From the NCBI RefSeq assembly GCF_900167945.1, contig NZ_FUZA01000002.1, forward strand, positions 1,240,001 to 1,304,000: 64,000 nt of DNA, in the 5' to 3' direction. The position numbers and the translations under genes are program-made. This document shows, piece after piece, positions 27,401-35,626 of the stretch. The notes under the pieces were generated by a model. The model saw nothing but the letters and a program-made list of their open reading frames with translations. It ran no database searches and was not told the DNA's origin. The stretch is from Dyadobacter psychrophilus (GTDB lineage: Bacteria > Bacteroidota > Bacteroidia > Cytophagales > Spirosomataceae). The number at the start of each line of letters is the position of its first letter. The first letter of the stretch is position 1.

Positions 27401-27745
27401 GGGATTTTTACCAAATCAGAAACAGCTGAGATTGAGGCTCAGACTAGTGATTTACTCAGTGATCCCGAGTTGCTAAGTCTTTATCAGGACGTGAGTAAAG
27501 TGCAAACCAACAAAGAATTGCTCATTCCCGGAGGCAACCTGCTGCACATCGACCGGGTTGTCCAGCGACCAGACGGCGAGTTCATTTTTATGTCGTTTGT
27601 AGGTGGCAGCAATGCGGACGAACCACGCAGGCATCTGCGAAAACTGATCAAAACGTATGAAGGTGCCGGTAAGCGATCCCGTGGTGTGCTGATCACACTG
27701 GAAAACGAGCTGGTGGAGTGGATCTCCGGCAAGGGTAATGAATAG
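24410..27745 (+). CDS. UvrD/AddA-like helicase with degenerate nuclease domain
   Basis: 1111 residues from a GTG start one base after the previous stop. Superfamily 1A helicase: Walker A SSAGSGKTYTLT (residues 8-19), VTFTNAAANEMKDRI, Walker B ILVDEFQDTSK, DAKQSIYRFRGGD, and TTIHKSKGLEYPVVIVPYA. Order and length match the helicase-nuclease subunit of AddAB/RecBCD-type double-strand-break repair. The C-terminal region aligns by position with a PD-(D/E)xK nuclease: HIDRVV keeps the first Asp, but where (D/E)xK is expected the sequence is FIFMSFVGG. So the nuclease is probably dead. No AddB-like gene lies next to it. Confidence 0.88.
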   Translation: MFKVYSSSAGSGKTYTLTKEYLKLALHSNSDTYFRHVLAVTFTNAAANEMKDRILLMLRIFSDSFNSGAVPHPMLRDVVTEMYPDTIQDSTLFEGACQLIAGRAQLVFRQILHRYSDFSVMTIDKFTQRLISSFTDELGIPFIFETQLDSDLLDDAVDRLLARIGQDGEEVLTEIVEKYYRENAEEGKSWGTLPMQIRGTAGTLLSEQSYMQMKRVEDLRMQDWIAIRNQMRAFVREREAHIAKLSKNAFELIQSTFLTEKDFHQSGRGIYGYFRDRAEVKKLWAEPNSYVYKTIGEGVWYGAKTPVLIKDEIEKVRTDLENYFHQIENIRTSESQKITLYNQLDRHIYNLSLLGEIRKEFDALLKQNNQVHISDFNRKIVEIVAREPVPFIFERLGERYNHILVDEFQDTSKLQFANLLPLIENSLSGGFFNLIVGDAKQSIYRFRGGDMDLILHLATSQVMALATVLGNSSYNAERLLSLDNYLDVNHLKVNRRSRREITDFNNKFFAFIAETAGADNVLIKEVYDQNFQQEIPETVPAGGHVEIEFLEMQDDNEDTDDESSSDSIVRRSLELVTELRAAGYDWRDIAILCRKKKEATALASTLKEAGLPLISDDALSLGYSRSVHFIISFMKVLLSADHRLARYEAAYLFHHVIRRENPAASEYEQIRILCEESGLDTFLEYFKKWNINLSSFRMRQLSVFELSEQLMQRFGLFQNHFENEYLFRFLDVVLDFGNRKSNHLGDFLTYWESARHKLSITIPDETDAIRITTIHKSKGLEYPVVIVPYAHWKVTPNAKLDRLWLDLDELDYEELTLADQPDYAPKKLRSSMVSVVKDLENTAIATQYTDERTRTLVENLNLLYVAFTRPVQRLYILAKRERRWESGQQVSNWLQNFLAQEDFVPAWNESESKYIISNGHSAPMHAHRKSDAQPFVLNHILSNDRTESLRLRRMADRIFDVETFEPKHDRLQKIRYLLTRLKTISDLPLALDRLVGEGIFTKSETAEIEAQTSDLLSDPELLSLYQDVSKVQTNKELLIPGGNLLHIDRVVQRPDGEFIFMSFVGGSNADEPRRHLRKLIKTYEGAGKRSRGVLITLENELVEWISGKGNE

Positions 27746-27825
27746 GACAGTTCAAAGTAGAACTAGTTCATAACCAATATTCGATACTAATCCTTAAAAT
27801 AGTTCTAAGTAAGCGCCCGCTTTGG

Positions 27826-27845
27826 ACCAAATTTGGTTTTTTTTT
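27826..27845 (+). terminator. Weak terminator-like palindrome with T-run
   Basis: ACCAAATTTGGT (27826-27837) runs directly into a nine-T run. The stem is short, so termination between the helicase and the kinase gene is plausible but not strong. A second palindrome, GAACTAGTTC, is at 27760-27769. Confidence 0.35.
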
Positions 27846-27896
27846 CCTGATATTGACGGGAAATTGCAAAACCAACATTCCGCTACTTAGAAGTTT

Positions 27897-30800
27897 ATGC
27901 GCATATCTTTCCAGCAACAGATTTTACTTGGTATAATCTTCTCCGTTATCCTGGTTGTTGTCGTCGGCCTCACCTCTTATAACGCGATAAGGATGCAGCA
28001 GGAGAATGCCGGCTGGGTGAATCATACCAGGGAAGTAATGACGGTGTCAACAGCTGTGAGAAACCGGTTGCTCATGGCAGAATCGAATGTCCGTGGCTTC
28101 GCACTCACCAAAAATATAACATTCGAAGATAATTACCGGGCGGCCGTTGACAATGTTTGGTCAGAGTTGGATGCGATGCGAAAGTTGGTGAAAGACAATA
28201 AATCACAAGTTAGCCGGCTGGATTCGCTTACGCCATTAATACAAGTGCGGCTCGACTTAATGGCCCAGCAATACGAAACCCTGAAATCCGCAAATTACCA
28301 GATAGACACCATTAAGGCCATCGTTTTAAAAGGCAAGGTCCTTTCTTCTCAAATTGATTTTAGCTTTAAACGAATAGAAAACCAGGAAGAGGGACTATTA
28401 GCTGAGCGGGAGCAGCTGGCGGGCGAGAGCTCGAAACGCGCAACGCAATACATTCTATTCGGAACGCTGGCGTTTCTGTTTGTCGTTTTCTTGCTTTATT
28501 ATTTCATCAGAACAACCTATAATAAGCAGGTTGCTTCTGAAAATGAGACGATTAAGGCCAATAAGCAACTCGAACAGCTTTCTATTGAGGATCAGGAAAA
28601 GAACTGGATATTAAATAATGCCGTGGAGCTCGCCGAAGCGATCCGGGGAGAGCCTACCCAGCATGAACTGGCGAGAAAACTGTTAAGCAAGCTCGTGGAA
28701 GTGACAGGTTCGCCGGTGGGAACAATGTATCTCGTGAACCGTACAGGGGAGTTACTGCAGCTTGCCAGCAGTTACGGAATCGATGGATCGGCGTCTTTGC
28801 CAGAGGAGATCATTCTCGGCAAAGGCCTGCTTGGACAACTGGCTGCCGACCAGGTAGGACTGAAAAAAATCACTGTCCCTGCCGCATATCTTAAAATTGC
28901 CAGCACAACAGGCAATGCAGATCCTTCCATTGTTTACATCAAAACCATTGCATTCGAAGGCGCAATTACGGCGGTTATCGAAGTAGGTTATTTAAATGAT
29001 CCCGGTGACAAAGTTTCCAAATTGCTGGAAATGGTTTCGGATAATGTTGCCGTTGCGATCATGGCTGCGCACGCCCGCCAGACTACAAACGAATTGCTGG
29101 AAAAAACGCAGTTACAAGCTGAGGAGCTGGAAAGCCAGCAGGAAGAGCTGCGGGTTACGAACGAGGAACTGATGCGCCAGTCTTCGCTTTTGCAAGTTTC
29201 CGAAGAGGAGCTCAGGGTGCAGCAAGAGGAATTGAAGCAGATCAATACAGAGCTGGAAGAGAAGGCTTTTATGCTGGAAGAGCAAAAAAGTACCATCGAA
29301 GAGGCGCGGGATCAGATACAAATTAAAGCCGACGAGCTGGAAAAAAGCGGGAAGTTCAAAAGTGAATTCCTGGCCAATATGAGCCACGAATTAAGAACAC
29401 CGCTTAACAGCATTCTAATTTTGTCCAGGATTTTGGGCGAAAACAAAGGTGCGAGGCTGAATGAAGAGGAGCAGCGATATGCTTCGGTTATTTTCAATTC
29501 CGGCAATGATCTTTTGACGCTTATTAACGACATTCTGGATCTTGCAAAGGTGGAATCAGGCAAGATTGAGCTCATGTATGAGCACGTTAATACGGAACTT
29601 TTGCTGTCTGAAATCAGGAACACATTCCAGAAAATAGCTGAAAATAAAGGGCTAACCCTTAAAATTGAAAAAGACGCATCCTGCCCGGATGTGCTGTATC
29701 TTGATCAGGTTAGGTTGTTACAAATTATCCGTAACCTGGTTTCCAATGCGGTGAAATTTACTTCCGCGCCGGGAACTGTTGCGCTGAACATCCGACAGGA
29801 AGCATCACATTTATTCTTCGAAGTTTCCGACACAGGGATTGGAATCGCACCTGAGAAGCAGCAGTCCATATTTGAAGCATTCCAGCAGGCCGACGGTTCC
29901 ACGAGCCGCAAATATGGCGGAACAGGACTTGGATTATCGATCAGCCGTGAACTGGCCAACCTTTTCCAGGGATCCATTTCGTTGAAGAGCCAGGCTGGGG
30001 TAGGGTCTACATTTACACTGAAAATCCCTGTTAAAAATCAAACGGAAACTTCGGACCAGATCGAAGTGCCTGCTGAGGTTGTTAAAGCACCGGAACCGGT
30101 CAAAGCAAACCCTGTTCATGAAAATGGCAAAGCTTATCGACTCTTACTGGTGGAAGACGACGAGATATTCGCAGCCGATATGTCCGCAAAGGCGCGCGAC
30201 AGCGGTTTTGAAGTTGTGGTCGCGGAAACGGGTAAAAAGGCTATGGAGCTTGTCCTGACGTTCAAGCCCACAGCCATTATTCTGGACATGCATTTGCCGG
30301 ATATGTCAGGCGATGAGGTTTTAAAAGAGCTGAAATCCGATTCCAAAACAAAGTCCATTCCTGTTCACACCGTCTCGTCCGGCTCGTATCTGGACATGGA
30401 TATGGTGAAAGAAGGAGCGATCGGTTTCATGCAAAAGCCTGTGGACCAGAAGTCGGCGGAACATATTTTCACATTGCTTAAACTGGAATCCGGCAAAACG
30501 GAAAAGCAAAAGATCCTGCTCGTAGAAGACGATCAGTACCAGAGTAAATATCTGGGCGACTTCCTCACTGCCAACAACTTTTTTGTGCTTTACGCATTTT
30601 CGGGAGCAGAAGCAATGTCCATCCTTCATGCAGAAACCGTTGACGGGATCATTTTGGATATCCGGCTTTCCGATATGAACGGGCTGGATTTCCTGGATCA
30701 GATCAAAAAAAATCCGGCTTGGAGCGCGGTGCCGGTTGTTGTAAATACAGCCGAAGATCTGAATCAGGTTGACCTCACCCGTGTGATGAAATACGCGCAT

Positions 30801-31322
30801 CCGGTGGTGATGAAAACCAGGAAATCCAATGAACGTTTATTGGATGAAGTGAAATTGTTTTTGAAAAATATCCAGCCAAAGACGGTTAAGGCACCCGAAA
30901 AACGGGAAGCATTCAGCAACCCGGTGGTTCATGCGGAAAATGTTTTTATAGGCAAGAAAGTGCTCGTTGCCGACGACGATATGCGAAACATTTTCGCGCT
31001 AAGCGCTGTGTTGGAAGAAGCTGGTTTTAAAATAGAAATAGCCACAAATGGAAGGGAAGCCATTGAAAAGCTGGAAGACACTCCTGAAATAGACCTCGTG
31101 CTGATGGACGTAATGATGCCGGAAATGGATGGGATCGAGGCAACACGGAAGATCAGGGAAGTGAGTAGATGGGCCAACCTGCCAATCATTGCGGTGACTG
31201 CGAAGGCTATGCAGGGAGACAGGGAACAATGTCTTGCAGCTGGTGCAAACGACTACATTTCCAAGCCTGTGGACGTGGATAAGCTGCTAGCATTGATCAA
31301 AGTATGGTTGCATTCCGCGTAA
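27897..31322 (+). CDS. Hybrid sensor histidine kinase, CHASE3-GAF-HisKA-HATPase-REC-REC-REC
   Basis: 1141 residues. Membrane helix about 8-28, an extracytoplasmic CHASE3-like helical bundle (30-180, with SNVRGFALT), membrane helix about 183-203, a GAF-like domain (250-395), a Glu/Gln-rich coiled coil (395-490), and a HisKA with phospho-acceptor H497 in SHELRTPLNS. The HATPase follows with SNAVKFT and GGTGLGLSIS, then three receivers with phospho-Asp at D797, D921 and D1071. It senses an unknown periplasmic or redox signal and can phosphorylate its own receivers. cheR follows after three bases. Similar kinases pair with CheR/CheB in stress signalling of this phylum. Confidence 0.93.
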   Translation: MRISFQQQILLGIIFSVILVVVVGLTSYNAIRMQQENAGWVNHTREVMTVSTAVRNRLLMAESNVRGFALTKNITFEDNYRAAVDNVWSELDAMRKLVKDNKSQVSRLDSLTPLIQVRLDLMAQQYETLKSANYQIDTIKAIVLKGKVLSSQIDFSFKRIENQEEGLLAEREQLAGESSKRATQYILFGTLAFLFVVFLLYYFIRTTYNKQVASENETIKANKQLEQLSIEDQEKNWILNNAVELAEAIRGEPTQHELARKLLSKLVEVTGSPVGTMYLVNRTGELLQLASSYGIDGSASLPEEIILGKGLLGQLAADQVGLKKITVPAAYLKIASTTGNADPSIVYIKTIAFEGAITAVIEVGYLNDPGDKVSKLLEMVSDNVAVAIMAAHARQTTNELLEKTQLQAEELESQQEELRVTNEELMRQSSLLQVSEEELRVQQEELKQINTELEEKAFMLEEQKSTIEEARDQIQIKADELEKSGKFKSEFLANMSHELRTPLNSILILSRILGENKGARLNEEEQRYASVIFNSGNDLLTLINDILDLAKVESGKIELMYEHVNTELLLSEIRNTFQKIAENKGLTLKIEKDASCPDVLYLDQVRLLQIIRNLVSNAVKFTSAPGTVALNIRQEASHLFFEVSDTGIGIAPEKQQSIFEAFQQADGSTSRKYGGTGLGLSISRELANLFQGSISLKSQAGVGSTFTLKIPVKNQTETSDQIEVPAEVVKAPEPVKANPVHENGKAYRLLLVEDDEIFAADMSAKARDSGFEVVVAETGKKAMELVLTFKPTAIILDMHLPDMSGDEVLKELKSDSKTKSIPVHTVSSGSYLDMDMVKEGAIGFMQKPVDQKSAEHIFTLLKLESGKTEKQKILLVEDDQYQSKYLGDFLTANNFFVLYAFSGAEAMSILHAETVDGIILDIRLSDMNGLDFLDQIKKNPAWSAVPVVVNTAEDLNQVDLTRVMKYAHPVVMKTRKSNERLLDEVKLFLKNIQPKTVKAPEKREAFSNPVVHAENVFIGKKVLVADDDMRNIFALSAVLEEAGFKIEIATNGREAIEKLEDTPEIDLVLMDVMMPEMDGIEATRKIREVSRWANLPIIAVTAKAMQGDREQCLAAGANDYISKPVDVDKLLALIKVWLHSA

Positions 31323-31325
31323 CGT

Positions 31326-32141
31326 ATGGTAGTATTAGAATATAATCAGCTGGAAGAATTGATCATCCGTATCCGCGACATCTCGGGGTTCGATTTTTCC
31401 GGTTATGCGCGGCCTTCGCTGCTGAGAAGAGCAGGCCGTTATCTTGCAAAATATGACATGGACCTCGGCGAGCTGCTGGATCACATTGAACCCGGCGGAA
31501 GCCTTGTATATGAGCTCATCCAGGAACTCACAGTGAATTACTCCGAAATGTTCCGTGATCCCGAATATTTCAAAAAGGTAAGGACAGAGGTTTTCGGTTA
31601 TCTGGAGTCATACCCGGCATTGCGGTTCTGGGTGGCCGGATGTGCATCCGGTGAAGAAGCATTCTCCATGGCAATCATGCTCAAAGAAGCGGGACTGCTT
31701 AGCCGCTCATTGATTTACGCCACCGACCTGAGCAACAAAGTGCTTACCTCCGCAAGAGAAGGCGTTTTTACCCTGGGAAACACAAGAACATTTTCAGAAA
31801 GTTATATGCAGGCAGGTGGAAAGCACTCCCTGTCGGATTATTATCATGTTGCTTATAATCAGGCGATTATTTCACCTGAACTTCGGAAAAATATTGTATT
31901 CTCATTACACGATCTCACCGGCGACGGTGTTTTCAATGAATTTCAGTTCATCAGTTGCCGCAATGTGATGATCTATTTTACGCTGGAATTAAGGCAGCAG
32001 GTTTTCAGGCTTCTGTACGACAGTCTGAGCATGTTAGGCTTTCTTTGTTTGGGAAAACGCGAAACTTTGCGTTATTCGGGGCTGGAAGCTCATTTTAAAG
32101 TAATCGACAGTACACTGAATATTTATCAGAAAATCAAATGA
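31326..32141 (+). CDS. CheR-type protein methyltransferase
   Basis: 271 residues. N-terminal helical CheR domain, then a SAM-binding domain: VNYSEMFRDPEYFKKV, RFWVAGCASGEEAFSMAIM (motif I), YATDLSNKVLTSAREGVF, and FISCRNVMIYF. CheR methylates glutamates on chemoreceptors, but no receptor, CheA or CheW is nearby. Here it probably methylates the coiled-coil region of a neighbouring kinase or an unlinked protein. It is three bases after the first kinase and overlaps the CheB gene by four bases. Confidence 0.92.
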   Translation: MVVLEYNQLEELIIRIRDISGFDFSGYARPSLLRRAGRYLAKYDMDLGELLDHIEPGGSLVYELIQELTVNYSEMFRDPEYFKKVRTEVFGYLESYPALRFWVAGCASGEEAFSMAIMLKEAGLLSRSLIYATDLSNKVLTSAREGVFTLGNTRTFSESYMQAGGKHSLSDYYHVAYNQAIISPELRKNIVFSLHDLTGDGVFNEFQFISCRNVMIYFTLELRQQVFRLLYDSLSMLGFLCLGKRETLRYSGLEAHFKVIDSTLNIYQKIK

Positions 32142-32719
32142 ACAGCGCGAAGGATGAATCGCTAAGTCTTGTACTAATTGGCGGCTCGTCTGGAAGCTTC
32201 GTGATCTTTGAGGACATCATTAAGCTGTTGAGAAACCCGGTTTCGTTTGCAGTCATTTTTGTGTTGCACAGGGGAAAACACAGTTCATCGGTTTTGCCCG
32301 ATTTATTTAAAACAAAAACCGACGTTCATATGAGCGAGCCGCATCATCTTGATCCGATCACAGCAAACAGCATTTATTTTGCATTACCGGATTATCATTT
32401 GCTGGTTGGAAAAGATCACCGGTTTTATTATGACCACACTGAGCCGGATTTTTTCTCGCGTCCCTCGATTGATGCCACATTTATTTCGGCAGCCCTGTCC
32501 GGCATTCCGGTGAAGGCCGCAATGCTCTTCTCAGGATCAAGCCAGGATGGTGCCGAAGGGCTGAAATTGTTAGCTGAAAAAGGCTTTCCTACATATGTGC
32601 AAGACCCGGAATCCGCTGAATTTCCGAGAATGCCTGAGGAAGCTTTGTTAAAATACCGTCAACATAACCTGTTAGGGGAGGATAAGTTTTACAAAACGAT
32701 CAGCGACCTACTTTCATAG
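32138..32719 (+). CDS. CheB-type methylesterase, catalytic domain only
   Basis: 193 residues, lacking the receiver domain of classic CheB. The catalytic triad is intact: S17 in LIGGSSGS, H44 in VLHRGKH, D137 in SGSSQDGAEG. It would remove methyl groups added by the adjacent CheR. Its start overlaps the cheR stop by four bases (ATGA), so the pair is made together. Without a receiver, activity must be set by expression or by contact with the receivers of the flanking kinases. Confidence 0.92.
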   Translation: MNSAKDESLSLVLIGGSSGSFVIFEDIIKLLRNPVSFAVIFVLHRGKHSSSVLPDLFKTKTDVHMSEPHHLDPITANSIYFALPDYHLLVGKDHRFYYDHTEPDFFSRPSIDATFISAALSGIPVKAAMLFSGSSQDGAEGLKLLAEKGFPTYVQDPESAEFPRMPEEALLKYRQHNLLGEDKFYKTISDLLS

Positions 32720-32730
32720 CGTAAATTAAA

Positions 32731-34659
32731 ATGGAAAACACAAAAATTCTGCTGCTGGATGACCGCGAAGAAAACCTTATTTCTTTAAAGGCAATTCTCA
32801 GCAGGGATGATATTGAAATTTACTCGACCACTTCCGCAAACGAAGCATTGCGGATGGTTTGGGAAAATGAAATTGCGGTTGCGCTCGTGGACGTTCAAAT
32901 GCCCGGCATGGATGGTTTCGAATTTGCCGAAACATTGTTATCCAATCCTAAGACCAAAGAAATACTCATCGTTTTTGTAACCGCAATCTCAAAAGAGACT
33001 ACTTATGCGGTGCGCGGACTGAAAACGGGCGCGATCGATTACTTATACAAGCCGCTTGATCCATATATTACCAATGCCAAAGTTGATTCGCTGATCAGGC
33101 TGGCGAGAAGTCAGAAAGAGATCCGTGATAAAAATAAGCTGCTGGAAAATTACGCAACCATCATTCTTAATTCTCCGGACATTATTGCGACTGTTGAGCC
33201 GGAGACGGGCAATATCATTTCAGTAAATCCTTCTGTTGAAAAAATCCTTGGCGTGTCGCCGAATCACCTGGTAGGGACAACGATCCTGGACCTGCTGGTC
33301 GATCCTTTGAATTCATCCTTACGTGAAGTTTTGGTTAAAAAAAGTTACATCGGAGGGGAAACAAATGTGGTGGAAGACCGGTTTTTCGGGCGGTTAAGGC
33401 AGCCGGTTTGGCTGGAATTGAGGATTATGTACAAAAACAGGCTTTTGTTCGTGAATTTGCATGATGTGGAAAAGAGAAAAGCCCACGAAAGAGCATTGAT
33501 TGACGCGCAAAGCCAGGCAGAGAAAGCAAGGAAGGTAAAAGAAGCTTTTCTGGCAAATATGAGCCATGAGATCCGCACGCCGCTGAATGGCATCATCGGA
33601 CTTGGTAACCTGCTCAGCGCGACGCAACTGGACACCTCTCAGCGCGACCTGATTAACATGCTGCGCCAATCGTCCGGCTCGCTGCTGAACATTCTCAATG
33701 ACATTCTGGACATTTCAAAAATAGACGAAGGAAAATTCTCGATCATCCCCACGTCCACAGACCTCCGTGTGCTCGGCAAAGGCATCATTGATCTGATGCG
33801 ATTTAAAGCAGATGAAAAAAATCTGAAATTAAACCTCATTACCGACGAGCGGCTGCCTGAATGTGTCATGGTAGACGGCATGCGGCTTAATCAGATCCTG
33901 CTTAACCTGCTTGGGAATGCATTAAAATTTACACAAAGCGGTAAGGTAGATTGCAAAATGGAGCTGGTCTCTGAAACACAGCTAGGCCATAAAATAAAAT
34001 TTAGCGTCGAAGACACCGGAATAGGGATGTCCGACGAGCATTTGGCCAACATTTTCTCGGAATACGGACAGGCATCCGAAAACATCTCGCATCAATATGG
34101 GGGAACAGGCCTGGGACTTACTATTTCCCAAAAACTCGTGCGCCTCATGGGCAGCGAACTCGAAGTGAACAGCAAGGCAAACGAAGGAAGCCAGTTTTTC
34201 TTCACGCTGATCCTGCCGGATGCAAATGAAAAAAGCGTTGAAATAAAACCCGCGATTGCATTCCAGGACCTGCCGCCTTTTACCGGCAAAACCGTGCTTG
34301 TAGCCGAGGATAACCCTATTAATGCGCTGCTTCTAAAAAAATACCTGAAAACCTGGATGCTGGATACAACCATGGTGCTGAACGGAAAAGAAGCCGTCGA
34401 CGCATTAAGGGAAAGGATTTTTGACCTCATCATTCTGGACACCCGCATGCCGGAAATGGACGGTTTTCAGGCAGCCAGCTTTGCCCGCAATCAACTCATG
34501 GTTAAAACGCCCATACTTTCTCTCTCGGCCACAGTGTTACCCGAAGAGGTGCAGCAAGCGCTGGAATCGGGCATGAATGATACATTATCGAAACCGTTTG
34601 AACCCGAAAAACTGCATAAGAAGATCGCTATTTTGCTCGGGCAAGATGGCCGGGACTAG
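32731..34659 (+). CDS. Hybrid histidine kinase, REC-PAS-HisKA-HATPase-REC
   Basis: 642 residues, no membrane segment. N-terminal receiver with D54 in ALVDVQMPGMDG; a PAS domain (about 143-255) that opens ILNSPDIIATVEPETGN; HisKA with H280 in NMSHEIRTPLNGI; HATPase with LLNLLGNALKFT and YGGTGLGLTIS; and a C-terminal receiver with D570 in IILDTRMPEMDG. It is cytoplasmic, so it could take phosphate from the upstream membrane kinase through D54. It closes the four-gene operon beginning at 27897. Confidence 0.93.
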   Translation: MENTKILLLDDREENLISLKAILSRDDIEIYSTTSANEALRMVWENEIAVALVDVQMPGMDGFEFAETLLSNPKTKEILIVFVTAISKETTYAVRGLKTGAIDYLYKPLDPYITNAKVDSLIRLARSQKEIRDKNKLLENYATIILNSPDIIATVEPETGNIISVNPSVEKILGVSPNHLVGTTILDLLVDPLNSSLREVLVKKSYIGGETNVVEDRFFGRLRQPVWLELRIMYKNRLLFVNLHDVEKRKAHERALIDAQSQAEKARKVKEAFLANMSHEIRTPLNGIIGLGNLLSATQLDTSQRDLINMLRQSSGSLLNILNDILDISKIDEGKFSIIPTSTDLRVLGKGIIDLMRFKADEKNLKLNLITDERLPECVMVDGMRLNQILLNLLGNALKFTQSGKVDCKMELVSETQLGHKIKFSVEDTGIGMSDEHLANIFSEYGQASENISHQYGGTGLGLTISQKLVRLMGSELEVNSKANEGSQFFFTLILPDANEKSVEIKPAIAFQDLPPFTGKTVLVAEDNPINALLLKKYLKTWMLDTTMVLNGKEAVDALRERIFDLIILDTRMPEMDGFQAASFARNQLMVKTPILSLSATVLPEEVQQALESGMNDTLSKPFEPEKLHKKIAILLGQDGRD

Positions 34660-34718
34660 GTTATGTGCCGGAAACTTATTCCACAGTTTTGGTACGGCGG
34701 CATGATATTGCAACGATT

Positions 34719-34726
34719 TATTTTTG
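34719..34726 (+). promoter_or_regulatory. -7 box upstream of the lipoprotein gene
   Basis: TATTTTTG fits TAnnTTTG, 68 bp before the ATG at 34794. The nearest TTTG (34688) is 27 bp upstream, rather far, so support is only moderate. Confidence 0.3.
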
Positions 34727-34793
34727 TTTGCCGTAATGATTAATTGAAGGATTTCGTTTATAAAATTAGTCATAATCGTTATTTAAAGACAAA

Positions 34794-35558
34794 ATGAAAA
34801 TCACAAGAAACAGTTGGTCTCTGCTGTTGCTAGTTGCCCTCGCGGGATGCAGTTCCTCTAAAACGATGACTTACGAGTCAAAATGGAACGCGCCCTTCTC
34901 ATACGTGGATGAAATCAAACCAGATCAGCAGGATCAGAAATCAAGGCTCAGATACGGCATCATTAATGATGAACATTACGTTTACCTGACACTGAAAACA
35001 AAGGATCCGACAACCATTCAAAACATTCTTTCCAGCGGCCTCAAAATCTCCTTCAGCCCGGACGGACAGAAAAAAGATCAGTACTCTCTATTATTTCCCG
35101 TCGTGATGAAAGAGGACAGGAAAGCACTCAAACGCGTTGACACCGACCTTCCCAATAGCCTGGGCCTGGATCTGCTTCTGGATTCTTATAATAAGGAAGC
35201 GGTATGGAAGGACAAGCAAGGCCAGCATTTTATCAACCTGGTTGCACAGGACGGCAGCATCAAGTCCAAGATCCTGATGGACCAAAACGGTGAGCTTACG
35301 GAGCAAATTGCGATCCCGTTTAGCCTTATGGGTGTGAATGCAAAGGAAACTGCGATGTTGGGCGTTAACATCAAGGTGGACGGACAATCGTCTCAGTCCG
35401 GCTTCAGTCCCCGCATTGGCATAGGTTTAGGGGGAGGAATTGGAATGGGCGGCGGAATGGGTGTTGGCATCGGTTCGGGCGGTTATAACTCGCGTTACAA
35501 CGGCAATGACCGTAATGTTGACATTAAGTTGGAAGTTCAGCTTGCCCGTGCTAACTAG
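34794..35558 (+). CDS. Lipoprotein with Gly-rich C-terminus, unknown function
   Basis: 254 residues. The signal ends in a lipobox VALAGC with C19 as the lipidated residue, followed by SSSK, so it is probably anchored in the outer membrane. The body is beta-rich (YGIINDEHYVYLTLKTKD). Residues about 205-232 form a glycine-rich tract (GIGLGGGIGMGGGMGVGIGSG) before a final strand. I do not recognise a named family. It lies alone between the kinase operon and the channel gene. A GC-rich hairpin follows the stop. Confidence 0.72.
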   Translation: MKITRNSWSLLLLVALAGCSSSKTMTYESKWNAPFSYVDEIKPDQQDQKSRLRYGIINDEHYVYLTLKTKDPTTIQNILSSGLKISFSPDGQKKDQYSLLFPVVMKEDRKALKRVDTDLPNSLGLDLLLDSYNKEAVWKDKQGQHFINLVAQDGSIKSKILMDQNGELTEQIAIPFSLMGVNAKETAMLGVNIKVDGQSSQSGFSPRIGIGLGGGIGMGGGMGVGIGSGGYNSRYNGNDRNVDIKLEVQLARAN

Positions 35559-35572
35559 CATTGAAAATGGAA

Positions 35573-35611
35573 GTCCGCCGGCGTTCCGGCACTCCGGTTT
35601 TTCCGGCGGAC
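35573..35611 (+). terminator. GC-rich hairpin after the lipoprotein gene
   Basis: GTCCGCCGG (35573-35581) pairs with CCGGCGGAC (35603-35611) across a 21-nt loop that itself has TCCGG/CCGG repeats. No U-run follows, so it may be a terminator or a small dispersed element. Confidence 0.45.
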
Positions 35612-35626
35612 CCAAAACGGTAAATT

